Assembly: GCA_031316255.1 (NCBI GenBank)
Contig: JALDQW010000001.1
Span: 124,001-188,000, forward strand
Source: Nitrosomonas sp.
GTDB lineage: Bacteria; Pseudomonadota; Gammaproteobacteria; Burkholderiales; Nitrosomonadaceae
Direction: 5' to 3'
DNA length: 64,000 nucleotides
Below the pieces are notes generated by a model. That model was not told the origin of the DNA and searched no databases. It saw only the letters and a program-made list of their open reading frames with translations. Shown here one piece after another: positions 50,151 to 58,897 of the stretch; position 1 is the first letter of the stretch, and the number at the start of each line of letters is the position of its first letter. Made by a program: the position numbers and the translations under genes.

Positions 50151-50171
50151 TTTAACAAATTATCCAGAAAA

Positions 50172-50966
50172 CTACTCAACTCTTGCTTTGCTGCGCAATT
50201 CCTGAACATATGCTGCAAATTCACGCTGCAAAACACGTTGTTGAATGTTCTGTTTTACTTCTTCAAATGGTGGAACATCCATCGGACGCGTATCGATTAA
50301 TTCAATAACATGCCATCCAAAAGAGGTATGCACAGGATCGTTGGTCAATTTTCCTTTTTCAAGCCCTGCCAAAGCTTCAGCAAATGGTCTGACATAGGCT
50401 GCGGAAGGACTCCAGTTAAGATCACCGCCACTCATTTTACTGCCTTCATCGATTGATTTCTCGGCAGCAATCTTGGCAAAATCACCGCCTTTTTTTAAGT
50501 TCGCGATAATATCCCTGGCCTCACTTTCTTTTTCCACAAGGATATGGCGTGCTCTGTATTCCCTGTCCCCCATTTGGACTTTTAGCATATCGTATTCCCT
50601 TTTCAAGGTATCATCGCCTACCTTGTTGTTTTCGATATAGTCCGCCTGGAATGCACGAATCAATGCCGCCTGTTTGGCAATTTCAACTTGCGCCATGACA
50701 TCCGGTTTTTTATCGAGCCCTTTTCTCACCGCTTCCTGGGCCAGTATTTCTTCTGTAATCAGATTTTCTCGCAATGCTTTTCTCAATTCAGGACCATCTT
50801 CCTGTCCCTGCATGGCGCTCGCCTTGACCATTAAATCGAGACGTGATTGTGGTATGTTCACACCATTCACCGTCGCCATTGTTCCAGCCGACTGTGCTTG
50901 AACCGTCATGGCTGTTAAAGCAAAAGAACCAATCATTAAAATTTGGGAAAATTTGGTCAAACGCAT
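50172..50966 (-). CDS. Parvulin-type peptidyl-prolyl isomerase, exported
   Basis: A 264-residue PpiC-like foldase. A Sec signal peptide of about 24 residues ends near VQAQSAG; a SurA-like helical N-domain follows (TMATVNGVNIPQSRLD), then the parvulin domain (YRARHILVEKESEARDI, GGDLNWSPSAAYVRPFAEAL, HTSFGWHVIELI). It probably assists periplasmic folding. The MITE at 49961 ends 21 bases beyond the stop. yciI and yciB lie upstream on the same strand. Confidence 0.93.
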   Translation of the reverse strand: MRLTKFSQILMIGSFALTAMTVQAQSAGTMATVNGVNIPQSRLDLMVKASAMQGQEDGPELRKALRENLITEEILAQEAVRKGLDKKPDVMAQVEIAKQAALIRAFQADYIENNKVGDDTLKREYDMLKVQMGDREYRARHILVEKESEARDIIANLKKGGDFAKIAAEKSIDEGSKMSGGDLNWSPSAAYVRPFAEALAGLEKGKLTNDPVHTSFGWHVIELIDTRPMDVPPFEEVKQNIQQRVLQREFAAYVQELRSKARVE

Positions 50967-51053
50967 GAAATTTCCTTTATGTATAATTTGGATAATATAA
51001 TGTCGCTAAGTATACGCTTTTAAGACGATAAATACATCACAAACCTGATTTTT

Positions 51054-51356
51054 TTACTCGGGGAACACTTTCTTGAAAGGACTGACTGAAACAGCACGAT
51101 AAACACCTGCTGCTACATAGGGATCCGCGTTGGCCCATGTTTTTGCCGCCTCCAATGACTCGAATTCTGCCACAATAAGACTACCGGAAAAACCTGCCGG
51201 CCCCGGGTCAGCATTATCTATTGCAGGAAAAGGACCGGCAAGCACCAATCGCCCGGCATCCTGCAAATCCCTCAACCGTTCAAGATGAGCAGGCCGCGCT
51301 GTCATCCTGCGCTCAAGACTGTCAGGCACATCCTGACCATAAATAACGTATAGCAT
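51054..51356 (-). CDS. YciI-like protein
   Basis: A 100-residue protein of the YciI family, a ferredoxin-like fold with a conserved histidine (RPAHLERL) and aspartate. The ATG is one base from the yciB stop, an arrangement conserved across betaproteobacteria. The biochemical role is unknown. Confidence 0.9.
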   Translation of the reverse strand: MLYVIYGQDVPDSLERRMTARPAHLERLRDLQDAGRLVLAGPFPAIDNADPGPAGFSGSLIVAEFESLEAAKTWANADPYVAAGVYRAVSVSPFKKVFPE

Positions 51357-51357
51357 G

Positions 51358-51966
51358 TTAATCTTTGTTTATTTTATTTTCAATATTCTCTTGAAGCGGT
51401 TTTTCTTCCATAACGCGATCTTCGGGCATTGATGGTACCGCTGTATTCAGATGTTTTCTCAACATAGCAATTTGCAATACCACAAAAACCAGCATCAACC
51501 CCGTCGAGCCAAACAGTTTGAATGTCACCCAGGTATCCACCGAAAAGCTGAACGCGATGTATAGATTAACACATCCCATAAATATAAAAAAAACAACCCA
51601 GCTCATATTCAGCTTTTGCCACACCATAGATGGCAACTCAATTTGTTTTCCCAGCATGATACGAATAAGATTCTTGCCAAACACCAGACTGGACACCCAC
51701 AAAATAATGGCAAACAACCAGTACAGTACGGTCGGTTTCCATTTTATAAATGTTTCATCCTGAAAAAGCAGTGTAGCGCCACCAAATAAGATGATCAGAA
51801 CCAAACTGATCCACAGCATGTTATCCACTTTGCGATGTCGATACCAGACCCAGCCGATCTGGACAAAAGTCGCCCCTATGGCAACAGCTGTTGCTACAAA
51901 AATATCATGGGTTTTAAACGCGATAAAAAACAGTATAACCGGGAATAAATCAAATAAGAATTTCAT
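51358..51966 (-). CDS. yciB: Inner-membrane septation/envelope protein YciB
   Basis: A 202-residue polytopic membrane protein (about five helices) of the YciB/IspZ (septation protein A) family, needed for normal cell envelope and division in several bacteria. [11 protein letters not shown] and [11 protein letters not shown] are typical. The C-terminal about 25 residues form a charged tail. It sits between the rubredoxin reductase and yciI. Confidence 0.92.
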   Translation of the reverse strand: MKFLFDLFPVILFFIAFKTHDIFVATAVAIGATFVQIGWVWYRHRKVDNMLWISLVLIILFGGATLLFQDETFIKWKPTVLYWLFAIILWVSSLVFGKNLIRIMLGKQIELPSMVWQKLNMSWVVFFIFMGCVNLYIAFSFSVDTWVTFKLFGSTGLMLVFVVLQIAMLRKHLNTAVPSMPEDRVMEEKPLQENIENKINKD

Positions 51967-51990
51967 ATCGCCAAAATTTTAAAAACGTAA

Positions 51991-53142
51991 TCAATCCAGA
52001 ACGGAGGGCAATTTGGCAACCAGATCGTTTTTCTCTTGTGTTGCTTTACCCAGCAGCGCAAATCCCAACAGGCCGCCTGAATCATCCAGAAAAAGCGCCT
52101 TTACGCCGTCCTCATCCTGTTCAACCTGCCATTTGCCTGCTGAGCCAGCCTCGGGCGGTGACACAATGGTTGGGCAGGCCGGTGTTTTAACCAGAACCGG
52201 CATGGCAGGATATTTGACCGCTGTGGGATTACCCGCCAGCGTCGCTGCAAGGGCGCGCGCCGCATGCGTTATGGGCATCACAAACGGCAGCACCTTGCCG
52301 CACACTTCTGCGCAATCGCCCAGAGCATAGATATATTCATCGCTTGACTGCAACATTTGATCAACCACAATACCACGATTAACACTTAATCCGGCTTCTT
52401 GCGCCATCTTGATACGCGGCGTCAATCCCACTGAAGACAACACGATATCTGCTGTTATTTTTTCACCACTTGCCAAAACCAGGCACAGCCGGTCATCAGT
52501 TTGCTCAACACACTGAGTTTTGGCATCCAGATGAAACACCACGCCGACAGCTTCCAGTTTTTTCTTCAGATAAGCACCCGCTTCAGGCGGCAGTAGCCGC
52601 CCCAGAGGCTGCGCTGCAATATCAATCACATCAACCTGATAACCCGCAGACGCCAAATCATTGGCAAACTCACAGCCAATCAACCCAGCCCCAATAATGG
52701 CAACCTTTTTCTTATCAATCAGCACATCACGGAAATGCCGGTAATCGTCAACATCATTAACCGTTAGAATTTTATCTGCACCACTTCCCTGAAAAGGAAG
52801 ACGCACCTGGTCTGCGCCTATGGCTAATACAAGTTTGCTATACAACAACTGTTCCTGATTCGCCAGTAGAATCGATCGATTCGCCTTATCAATTCCTGTG
52901 ACATGCGTATTTGACCGTATCGTTATATTTAACTGAGCAGCCATTTTCTCCGCATCACTATTGATGATAGACTCGGGTGTCTTCCCTGTTGTCAGTGCAT
53001 TGGACAACATCGGCTTGGAATAAAAGCCGGCATGATCGGCTGAAAGCAGTATAACTGGTTGATCGACGGTCAATCTTCTTAGTTCTCGCGCCACTGCGTA
53101 ACCGGCAAGTCCACTTCCAATAATGATCACTGAATGACCCAT
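51991..53142 (-). CDS. FAD/NAD(P)-dependent rubredoxin reductase
   Basis: A 383-residue flavoprotein. The FAD-binding GSGLAGYAVARELRR (9-23) and the second nucleotide site IGAGLIGCEFANDLASAG (about 150) are intact; YIYALGDCAEV is the FAD-binding ATG-like motif. It is 3 bases downstream of a rubredoxin gene, so NAD(P)H to rubredoxin electron transfer is well supported by context. The final acceptor (for example oxygen or superoxide reduction) is not in the window. Confidence 0.93.
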   Translation of the reverse strand: MGHSVIIIGSGLAGYAVARELRRLTVDQPVILLSADHAGFYSKPMLSNALTTGKTPESIINSDAEKMAAQLNITIRSNTHVTGIDKANRSILLANQEQLLYSKLVLAIGADQVRLPFQGSGADKILTVNDVDDYRHFRDVLIDKKKVAIIGAGLIGCEFANDLASAGYQVDVIDIAAQPLGRLLPPEAGAYLKKKLEAVGVVFHLDAKTQCVEQTDDRLCLVLASGEKITADIVLSSVGLTPRIKMAQEAGLSVNRGIVVDQMLQSSDEYIYALGDCAEVCGKVLPFVMPITHAARALAATLAGNPTAVKYPAMPVLVKTPACPTIVSPPEAGSAGKWQVEQDEDGVKALFLDDSGGLLGFALLGKATQEKNDLVAKLPSVLD

Positions 53143-53145
53143 ACC

Positions 53146-53310
53146 CTAAATCTCCACCATCTCGAAATCTGCTTTATAAACACCGCATTCAGGACAAGTC
53201 CAGCTCTCAGGAATATCCTCCCAGCGTGTACCTGCCAAAATGCCATGCGCGGGGTCACCAACCGCTTCATCGTACATATAACCACATATGTTGCATTGAT
53301 ATTTTTTCAT
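53146..53310 (-). CDS. Rubredoxin
   Basis: A 54-residue iron protein with the two cysteine pairs CNICGY (6-11) and CPECGV (39-44) that bind one Fe(Cys)4. It is directly upstream of its probable reductase (51991), with a 3-base gap. Too short to appear as a long reading frame, but unmistakable. Confidence 0.97.
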   Translation of the reverse strand: MKKYQCNICGYMYDEAVGDPAHGILAGTRWEDIPESWTCPECGVYKADFEMVEI

Positions 53311-53435
53311 TCTTCCATCTCTAAACTTGCGTCTCAGACCATTTTTTTATCAAAACAATTGATAGCGATTGCTTTCTACCGATGTTGATATTTCCACATG
53401 AATCCGCCCAAAAACCAATAATGCAAAATTTGAAT

Positions 53436-53485
53436 AAAAAAGCACGCTCAGAAAATTTCCTTATCTGAGCGTGCCTTGTTTTTTC
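53436..53485. terminator. Bidirectional intrinsic terminator between mlaA and rubredoxin
   Basis: An 11-bp stem GCACGCTCAGA/TCTGAGCGTGC, with A-rich flank at 53436-53441 (T-tract on the minus strand) and T-rich flank on the plus strand. It would end mlaA transcripts. Confidence 0.85.
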
Positions 53486-53551
53486 GGTTCACATGAATAC
53501 TATAATCGGCAAGCGGAAACAAACGATCATTATTCAATCTGATCTTATAAT

Positions 53552-54301
53552 TTAATCTTTTAATTCAATGTCTTCGTTTTTAACCAGACTGTCCCGGCGC
53601 TGCAAATAAGCATCCCGAACAAACTCATACTTATCCAGCGCGGCTTCTTCCATCGTTTTATCAACGTCGAGTAACTTCGCACGCGCATCAAGCGACATAC
53701 CAACCGCAACCGGCGTTCTAACCGCAGCATCGAGCACATCGACACTGTTTAGATAGACAATTGTCGTAACAGGATGCGCAACTAGACTATCGACACCCAT
53801 GCCAACGGCATCTCTAATCGTACTCGGCCCCATTAATGGAATCACCAGGTAAGGTCCCGTAGCTACACCATAATGCCCCATCGTTTGGCCAAAATCTTCA
53901 TTTCGTTTGTTCAGGTTAATATCGCTTGCCGCACTTATATCGCTGGCAATATCAATCGCACCAAACAAACCAAACGTCGTATTAATCACGAAGCGTGTTG
54001 CACTCGCTGCAGCACTTTCAAAATTCAGTTGCAAAATCGAATTTGCAGTCACTACCACGTCGTTCGCGTTTGAGAATGCATTACCGACAACCAGTTGTAT
54101 GGGTTGAGGTACAAAACGTTTATAGTTTCTGGCTACCGGCTCGATCACATTGTCATCGACCATTTCATTGAAATCGAAAACAGCACGATTCATCGATTCA
54201 AACGGATCCGGGTTCTCCTGACTATTCATGGAAGCGCAACCCGTAAGAAAAATGCCCAGTGACAGCAGCGAAATGATTTTTAATTTTGCAAGATATGTCA
54301 T
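53552..54301 (-). CDS. mlaA: Phospholipid-binding lipoprotein MlaA
   Basis: A 249-residue VacJ-type outer-membrane lipoprotein that removes mislocalised phospholipids from the outer leaflet and passes them to MlaC. A type II signal ends in LTGC; DPFESMNRAVFDFN and FGQTMGHYGVATGPYLVIPLMGPS are family hallmarks. Other mla genes are not in the window. Confidence 0.95.
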   Translation of the reverse strand: MTYLAKLKIISLLSLGIFLTGCASMNSQENPDPFESMNRAVFDFNEMVDDNVIEPVARNYKRFVPQPIQLVVGNAFSNANDVVVTANSILQLNFESAAASATRFVINTTFGLFGAIDIASDISAASDINLNKRNEDFGQTMGHYGVATGPYLVIPLMGPSTIRDAVGMGVDSLVAHPVTTIVYLNSVDVLDAAVRTPVAVGMSLDARAKLLDVDKTMEEAALDKYEFVRDAYLQRRDSLVKNEDIELKD

Positions 54302-54705
54302 AGTGTTAATTTATTTTAAGTATTTACCGCGCATGTTGCCATATTTATTAGACGGGTTCAATAACATACACAAATGAATTTATCCCGTTTCTTCAATAAA
54401 CATGCTGGCGTTTCCAATAAAAGAGATTCCAAGATTTCCACCACAAGAAATTTATAGCGGCATGGCGCCTTTAAAAAATAGAGGGCGCTTCCATAAATTT
54501 AGAATGCCGTTGACGCACTCCGATTGATCACGAAGTCACTTATTTATCAGAAACATCAATATCTCAATCCGGCTGAAACAATCGCAAACCGGATTTAAAA
54601 TTGGCTGTCATTCACAGTCTTTCCCATCATGCTTTAGTTTATTGCTTCAGTTCATTTTATTGTATTATCAAACATAAAATCATAGAAATGTCAGGAGACG
54701 ACGTA
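54302..54705. other. Divergent intergenic region, mlaA / BON lipoprotein
   Basis: About 400 A/T-rich bases. There is a weak resemblance to the MITE termini around 54464-54505 (GGCGCC..TAAA), but no clear inverted ends. No gene is supported. Confidence 0.35.
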
Positions 54706-55293
54706 ATGCAATTTATCTACAAAAACAAATGTTTTTTTCTGGTTTTTTTGCTTCCATTGCTCGCCGGTTGCGCGCCTCTGGTTGCTGTCGGTGTTGGCAC
54801 GGGTGCCGGTACAACGGCAATGGTTACAGAAGACCGCAGAACCAGTGGCATCTTCATCGAAGATGAATCGATCGAATTAAAAAGTTCGCGGCGCATTTAC
54901 GAACAACTGGGTAATCAGCTTCATGTCAACGTGACCAGTTTTAATCGTATCGTGCTACTCACCGGAGAAGCACCCAATGAAGCAATGAAGGAAGAAGCAG
55001 GCAGACTGGTCAGGAGTATCGAAAACGTCCGCAATATAATCAATGAGATTACAATCGGCGAAAAAAGCACATTGGCCTCCCGCAGCAAGGACACTTACAT
55101 TACTTCAAAAGTCAAAAGCCGTTTTCTTGCTTCGGGTAAGTTCCAGATCAATCACGTCAAAATCGTCACTGAAAAAGGCATCGTATTCCTGCTTGGCATG
55201 GTAAAACGCGAAGAAGCCGATAGCGCTACGGAAATTGCAAGTTCAACTTCTGGCGTTGCAAAAGTCGTCAGAGTTTTCGAGTATATCAACTAG
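54706..55293 (+). CDS. BON-domain outer-membrane lipoprotein (DolP/YraP-like)
   Basis: A 195-residue lipoprotein; the signal ends in LLAGC and two BON domains follow (about residues 55-120 and 130-195), with the phospholipid-binding pattern seen in DolP. E. coli DolP supports Bam function and outer-membrane integrity. AGGAG lies 8 bases before the ATG at 54706, so I choose that start; a longer frame from 54601 is unlikely. A glycine-rich segment follows the lipobox (VGVGTGAGTTAM). Confidence 0.9.
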   Translation: MQFIYKNKCFFLVFLLPLLAGCAPLVAVGVGTGAGTTAMVTEDRRTSGIFIEDESIELKSSRRIYEQLGNQLHVNVTSFNRIVLLTGEAPNEAMKEEAGRLVRSIENVRNIINEITIGEKSTLASRSKDTYITSKVKSRFLASGKFQINHVKIVTEKGIVFLLGMVKREEADSATEIASSTSGVAKVVRVFEYIN

Positions 55294-55363
55294 GGACAGG
55301 CAGTAAACAAGTAGTAATTAGCGGAAAATTTGAATTTACAAGAATCGTACGCAAATAAAAAGC

Positions 55364-56737
55364 ATGTTGTCCGCCGAATTCGTATCCGCGCTAAAAAAAA
55401 TGTTGCCGCCTGACCGGCTTTATACCGATCCCGTGGATTGCTATACCTATGGCTACGACAACAGCCGCAAAGTTTTCCCGCCTCAGGCTGTTGTCTTTCC
55501 ACTCAGCACAAGCGAAGTCCAGGCGATAGTTTCCCTGTGCAATCAATACAAAGTACCGCTGGTACCCCGTGGACGCGGAACAGGCACCGCTGGCGGCAGC
55601 ATTCCTGAACAGGGTGGAATCGCCTTGTCATTGGAGCGCATGCTCAAAATCATTTCCGTTGACATCGCCAATCGCGTCCTTGTTGCGGAACCAGGCGTGC
55701 TAAATCAGACCGTACAAGACACTGCCAAACCTTATGGTTTTTTCTGGCCACCGGATCCATCAAGCGCCATGTATTCCAGTATCGGCGGCAATATTGCCAC
55801 CAGCGCCGGTGGCCCGCACGCCGTAAAATACGGTACAACGCGCGACCACGTGCTGGGACTCAAGGCCGTAACAGCTGCGGGTAATATCATCAGAACGGGA
55901 TGTTATACCACCAAAGGCGTTGTCGGTTACGATCTGACACGCCTGCTCATTGGCTCGGAAGGCACCCTGGCCGTAATCACAGAAGCAACGCTAAAGCTCA
56001 CTGCGTTACCTGGCGCTGTTGCAGGGATAACCGCTTATTTTCATGATTTAAACAGTTGCACTCAGGCAATTGTACAAATCATGTCACTGCCTCAGCTTCC
56101 GAGCGCACTGGAATTTCTGGATACCGGATCACTAAACCTGATACGCAACCGTTATCCCGATATGCTGCCGCAACAGGCGAATGCCATGCTCATGATTGAA
56201 GCGGATGGCTCTGAAAATGAGCTTGCTGCAACCATTTCCGCCATCCTTGATGCCTGCAAAACGGACGGCCTGATACAAGCCAGCCGGGCCGAAAACATCG
56301 CGGCACTCTGGAAAGCACGCAAAGCGCTATCGCCCCTGTTACGCGAAATTGCGCCAAAAAAAATTAACGAGGACGTGGTGGTGCCCGTCAATACACTGCC
56401 CGAGTTTTTAAATACATTGGCGCAACTCAGTCACCAGTACCAAATCGCCAATGTCAACTTTGGCCATGCCGGCAACGGCAATATCCATGTAAACCTGCTG
56501 ATCAATCCCGATGATACCGATGAAGCCGCCCGCGCAGCGCAGTGCCTGGACAAAATTTTTGATCTGGTGATTCGTTTGAATGGCACCCTGTCCGGCGAGC
56601 ATGGGATTGGCAGCGAAAAGCGCGATTTTATTGCCAAGGAAATTGATCCATCGACACTCGGACTGATGAAGGATATTAAATCGTTGTTCGATCCCAATAA
56701 TATTCTGAACCCTGGGAAACTCTTTCCTCAAGGGTAA
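55364..56737 (+). CDS. FAD-linked 2-hydroxyacid oxidase (GlcD/D-lactate dehydrogenase type)
   Basis: A 457-residue FAD enzyme. The PCMH FAD-binding domain (VPRGRGTGTAGGSIPEQGG, then DPSSAMYSSIGGNIATSAGG and GSEGTLAVITEATL) is followed by the cap domain with the GHAGNGNIHVNL histidine motif and GEHGIGSEKRD near the C-terminus. It resembles GlcD of glycolate oxidase and D-lactate dehydrogenases. No glcE or glcF gene is adjacent, so D-lactate or glycolate use is open. A MITE-like copy begins 3 bases after its stop. Confidence 0.92.
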   Translation: MLSAEFVSALKKMLPPDRLYTDPVDCYTYGYDNSRKVFPPQAVVFPLSTSEVQAIVSLCNQYKVPLVPRGRGTGTAGGSIPEQGGIALSLERMLKIISVDIANRVLVAEPGVLNQTVQDTAKPYGFFWPPDPSSAMYSSIGGNIATSAGGPHAVKYGTTRDHVLGLKAVTAAGNIIRTGCYTTKGVVGYDLTRLLIGSEGTLAVITEATLKLTALPGAVAGITAYFHDLNSCTQAIVQIMSLPQLPSALEFLDTGSLNLIRNRYPDMLPQQANAMLMIEADGSENELAATISAILDACKTDGLIQASRAENIAALWKARKALSPLLREIAPKKINEDVVVPVNTLPEFLNTLAQLSHQYQIANVNFGHAGNGNIHVNLLINPDDTDEAARAAQCLDKIFDLVIRLNGTLSGEHGIGSEKRDFIAKEIDPSTLGLMKDIKSLFDPNNILNPGKLFPQG

Positions 56738-56740
56738 TAA

Positions 56741-56892
56741 GAGCATCTCTAAAAATTCATATTTTGTCACAATACCTTGTTGTTCACAAAAAATATCTCC
56801 TTACATATCAATCATATGCTGCGACAATATTTTTTGCTATCAACAAAAACTGACCTCGTCTTGTTTAAAACTCTGAATTTTTAGAGGCGCCC
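56741..56892. mobile_element. MITE-like repeat, copy 3 (152 bp)
   Basis: Termini GAGCATCTCTAAAAATTCA and the complement of the right end, GGGCGCCTCTAAAAATTCA. Flanked by a 4-bp ATAA duplication (56737-56740 and 56893-56896). Interior matches copy 2 without its 38-bp insertion, and copy 1 in reverse. Confidence 0.9.
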
Positions 56893-57399
56893 ATAAGAAA
56901 GAACGTCGGTTCCAGGAACTGTCAATGCGTGAAGAGGGTGTTCAAAATTCTGTTTCAGTTGCACCCATTTTGGGCCTCAGCATGGCAGAATGAAAGTAGT
57001 GTAGTCACCTTGCAGTCAATTTAAAAATCAGGCTTCCTGGATTTCAAAATCAGCATCATTTAAATTCTTCAAACTCAAGAAACATGACCACAATAACCAC
57101 AAAAACATTATAAGAAATGCTCAATGCAAATGTAATTTATGATTAAGGTTATCGCGTTAACCCAGGCCACATTGGTCAAGTCCCAACGGATAGGATTGCC
57201 GCGCTACGTAAAACAGTATTGCTGATGCTTTCCGACCTGTTCTTCCAATACGGTGATTGCATCCTTATTCAATGCAACAGAACTAGCAGGACTTGGAATC
57301 GCTAATGAAGAAAATAAGAACTACTTTTGGGACTATTGTTCACAAAAACAGAAATTATTGATTATGGACCTGACACCTCCACTCTCGCAAAAACAGAAA
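56893..57399. other. Intergenic stretch with a 45-bp tandem duplication
   Basis: No confident gene. An open frame (57253-57507) runs through the tandem repeat but lacks a domain or a clear Shine-Dalgarno. See the separate repeat entry. Confidence 0.45.
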
Positions 57400-57432
57400 T
57401 TATTGATTATGGACCTGACACCTCCACTCTCG
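57343..57432. repeat. Perfect tandem duplication, 2 x 45 bp
   Basis: The 45-bp unit beginning CAAAAACAGAAATTATTG and ending CACTCTCG is present twice with no mismatch, at 57343-57387 and 57388-57432. It is a multiple of three. It begins inside the end of a minus-strand truncated gene (57400-57726). Confidence 0.9.
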
Positions 57433-57726
57433 ATTGCCGGGAATAACCCAGCTAATATCTCTAGAAAATATTGCTATGCGACCTGCTTCTTTTATTTTCT
57501 CACATAAATCAGCTGTAATTCTGGGACTATTCTGTTTATATGTTTTTCTGAGATGTCTAAAAACATTCCAAGCATCGTAAAACATAATTAATGCCACAAA
57601 ACCTAGAATTACTACTAGTAAGATCACTTCAAAAATTGGTTGTTTTGTAGGGTCAATCACATACCACCCAGTAATAAGCGTACCAACCGCGCCAATTATA
57701 CGACTGAGAAAATTAGTTAATTCCAT
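57400..57726 (-). pseudogene. Truncated membrane protein, probably broken at the C-terminus
   Basis: A 108-residue frame with two membrane helices (about residues 10-25 and 33-50), then a cytoplasmic stretch ending in GRIAIFSRDISWV. That ending resembles the start of a larger domain (a possible phospholipase-D-like fold) and then runs into the tandem repeat, so it looks like the surviving 5' part of a longer gene. No strong Shine-Dalgarno is seen. Function unknown. Confidence 0.5.
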
Positions 57727-57846
57727 AAAATTTAAGGAAATTACAGTGACTATTAAAAGATTATATAGATCAGATTATCACAACTTTTATTTATAAATAA
57801 TTGAGATTAACCGGGCGCAGTTTGAAACAGTGCTAAATTAGGGTTA

Positions 57847-57888
57847 TTAATCCGCAGGTCCCAGGCTCGAGCCCTGGTCGGGGAGCCA
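57847..57888 (+). repeat. tRNA-Asn 3' fragment, att-like repeat copy A
   Basis: Forty-two bases from the anticodon loop (TTAA) through the variable region, T-arm (TCGAGCCC) and acceptor strand GGGGAGCCA. No 5' half precedes it. Identical to copy B at 40 of 42 positions, so it is probably an attachment-site remnant. Confidence 0.85.
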
Positions 57889-58019
57889 TACTTTTCTTGG
57901 ACTTACCGCTGATGCCACTGATCGCCGGACTTCATGGTTGGGGGTCGGTTGGATGGTAGGCCATCTCAGAGTAATCGAATAAGTCAGACCCAGTCGTATT
58001 CCCCGAATTCGTAACGTGA

Positions 58020-58340
58020 CAGAATCGTGACAACGCCACTGAGAACTGAGCTGGTGATGCTTATGACAATGCACTGACAGAAACGATTAATGGACTATAT
58101 AAAACAGAGATCATTCATTATCGCGAACCCTAGCGCAATATTGATGAAGTTGAATTTGTTGCCTTGGAATAGGTTGGCTGGTTCAACAATCATCGTTTAC
58201 TGGAATCGATCGGAAATATTCCACCGGCAGAATTTGAAATGACATATTATTACCAACTGAAGTTGTCGGTTTATGTGGTCTGACTCAAGCTTAAAAATCT
58301 CCAGAAAAACCGGGTCGATTCAATATTGCTTCGTAAAGTT
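58020..58340 (+). pseudogene. IS3-family transposase relic (OrfB C-terminus)
   Basis: A frame starting near 58022 reads AGDAYDNALTETINGLYKTE, then VEFVALE, VGWFNNHRLLESIGN and IPPAEFEMTYYYQL, the typical catalytic end of IS3-type transposases (DDE glutamate region). Three in-frame stops interrupt it, two of them where the family has Trp (in REPW and EWV positions). No inverted ends remain recognisable. It is decayed and inactive. Confidence 0.8.
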
Positions 58341-58377
58341 AAACGGACTCTGCTTTTAAAATAAAGGAAAAAATAGA

Positions 58378-58875
58378 ATGTCTAAAATCTCATCTTCAAC
58401 AGCTTGTATTTTTCTATTTCTATTTTCTATCTTAACAACTTCATGCAATTCCAATAGCACCGTTTCGGTAAATGAACAGGCACTAAAGATTCGTACATCG
58501 ATTAATGATAATAAGGTGGAAAATTTGTATACCTTAACCAGCCTACCACTGATAGTGCGCGAGCAGGAATGGCAATCAGCTGATGACGGCAGAGGATTTA
58601 TTTTAGGTAAAGTCAATCAAATTGTCTTGTCAACGAAATATGAGTTCTCAACCTATATGACACCATTATTGAAAAATATAGTGATCGAAGGTCAAGAATC
58701 CATTTCAGAGGGTATTACGTTAGACATATTTACCGATGAACTGGGAAAGCAATCAAGCAACTGGAATGACTTAAATCTTGTCCTGTTCAAACGTGGCGAA
58801 GGTGATGTTGAACATATTATATTAATGGGCCTGAGCAAAGAAACAAATAAACTACGCGCTATTTACATTAATTGA
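58378..58875 (+). CDS. Lipoprotein, candidate immunity protein for the M15 peptidase
   Basis: A 165-residue lipoprotein: signal peptide of about 22 residues ending in TTSC, then a soluble domain with no domain I can name. It is 22 bases upstream of an M15 peptidase gene in the same direction, so they form a pair. Periplasmic lipoprotein paired with a leaderless cell-wall hydrolase is the layout of type VI secretion effector-immunity pairs; immunity is inferred from that alone. Base composition is lower in GC than the core genes. Confidence 0.75.
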   Translation: MSKISSSTACIFLFLFSILTTSCNSNSTVSVNEQALKIRTSINDNKVENLYTLTSLPLIVREQEWQSADDGRGFILGKVNQIVLSTKYEFSTYMTPLLKNIVIEGQESISEGITLDIFTDELGKQSSNWNDLNLVLFKRGEGDVEHIILMGLSKETNKLRAIYIN

Positions 58876-58897
58876 AATCAGCATAGGAAGATTTACT

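Larger units (their letters stand above)
57727..58377. other. Region containing att copy A and an IS3 transposase relic
   Basis: Apart from the entries given separately, the segment 57889-58020 shows no gene. The 15 or so bases after 57728 contain AAGGAA but only a very short frame follows. Confidence 0.45.

Noticed and set aside
54464..54505. Fourth, degenerate MITE copy between mlaA and the BON lipoprotein
   Set aside because: Resemblance is limited to a few A/T-rich words; no paired ends or target duplication.
57253..57507. Plus-strand frame through the 45-bp tandem repeat
   Set aside because: No domain or Shine-Dalgarno, and the open length depends on the tandem duplication.
57847..57888. 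tRNA-Asn gene at 57847 and 59609
   Set aside because: Only the 3' half is present in each case; no D-arm or 5' acceptor strand precedes them.
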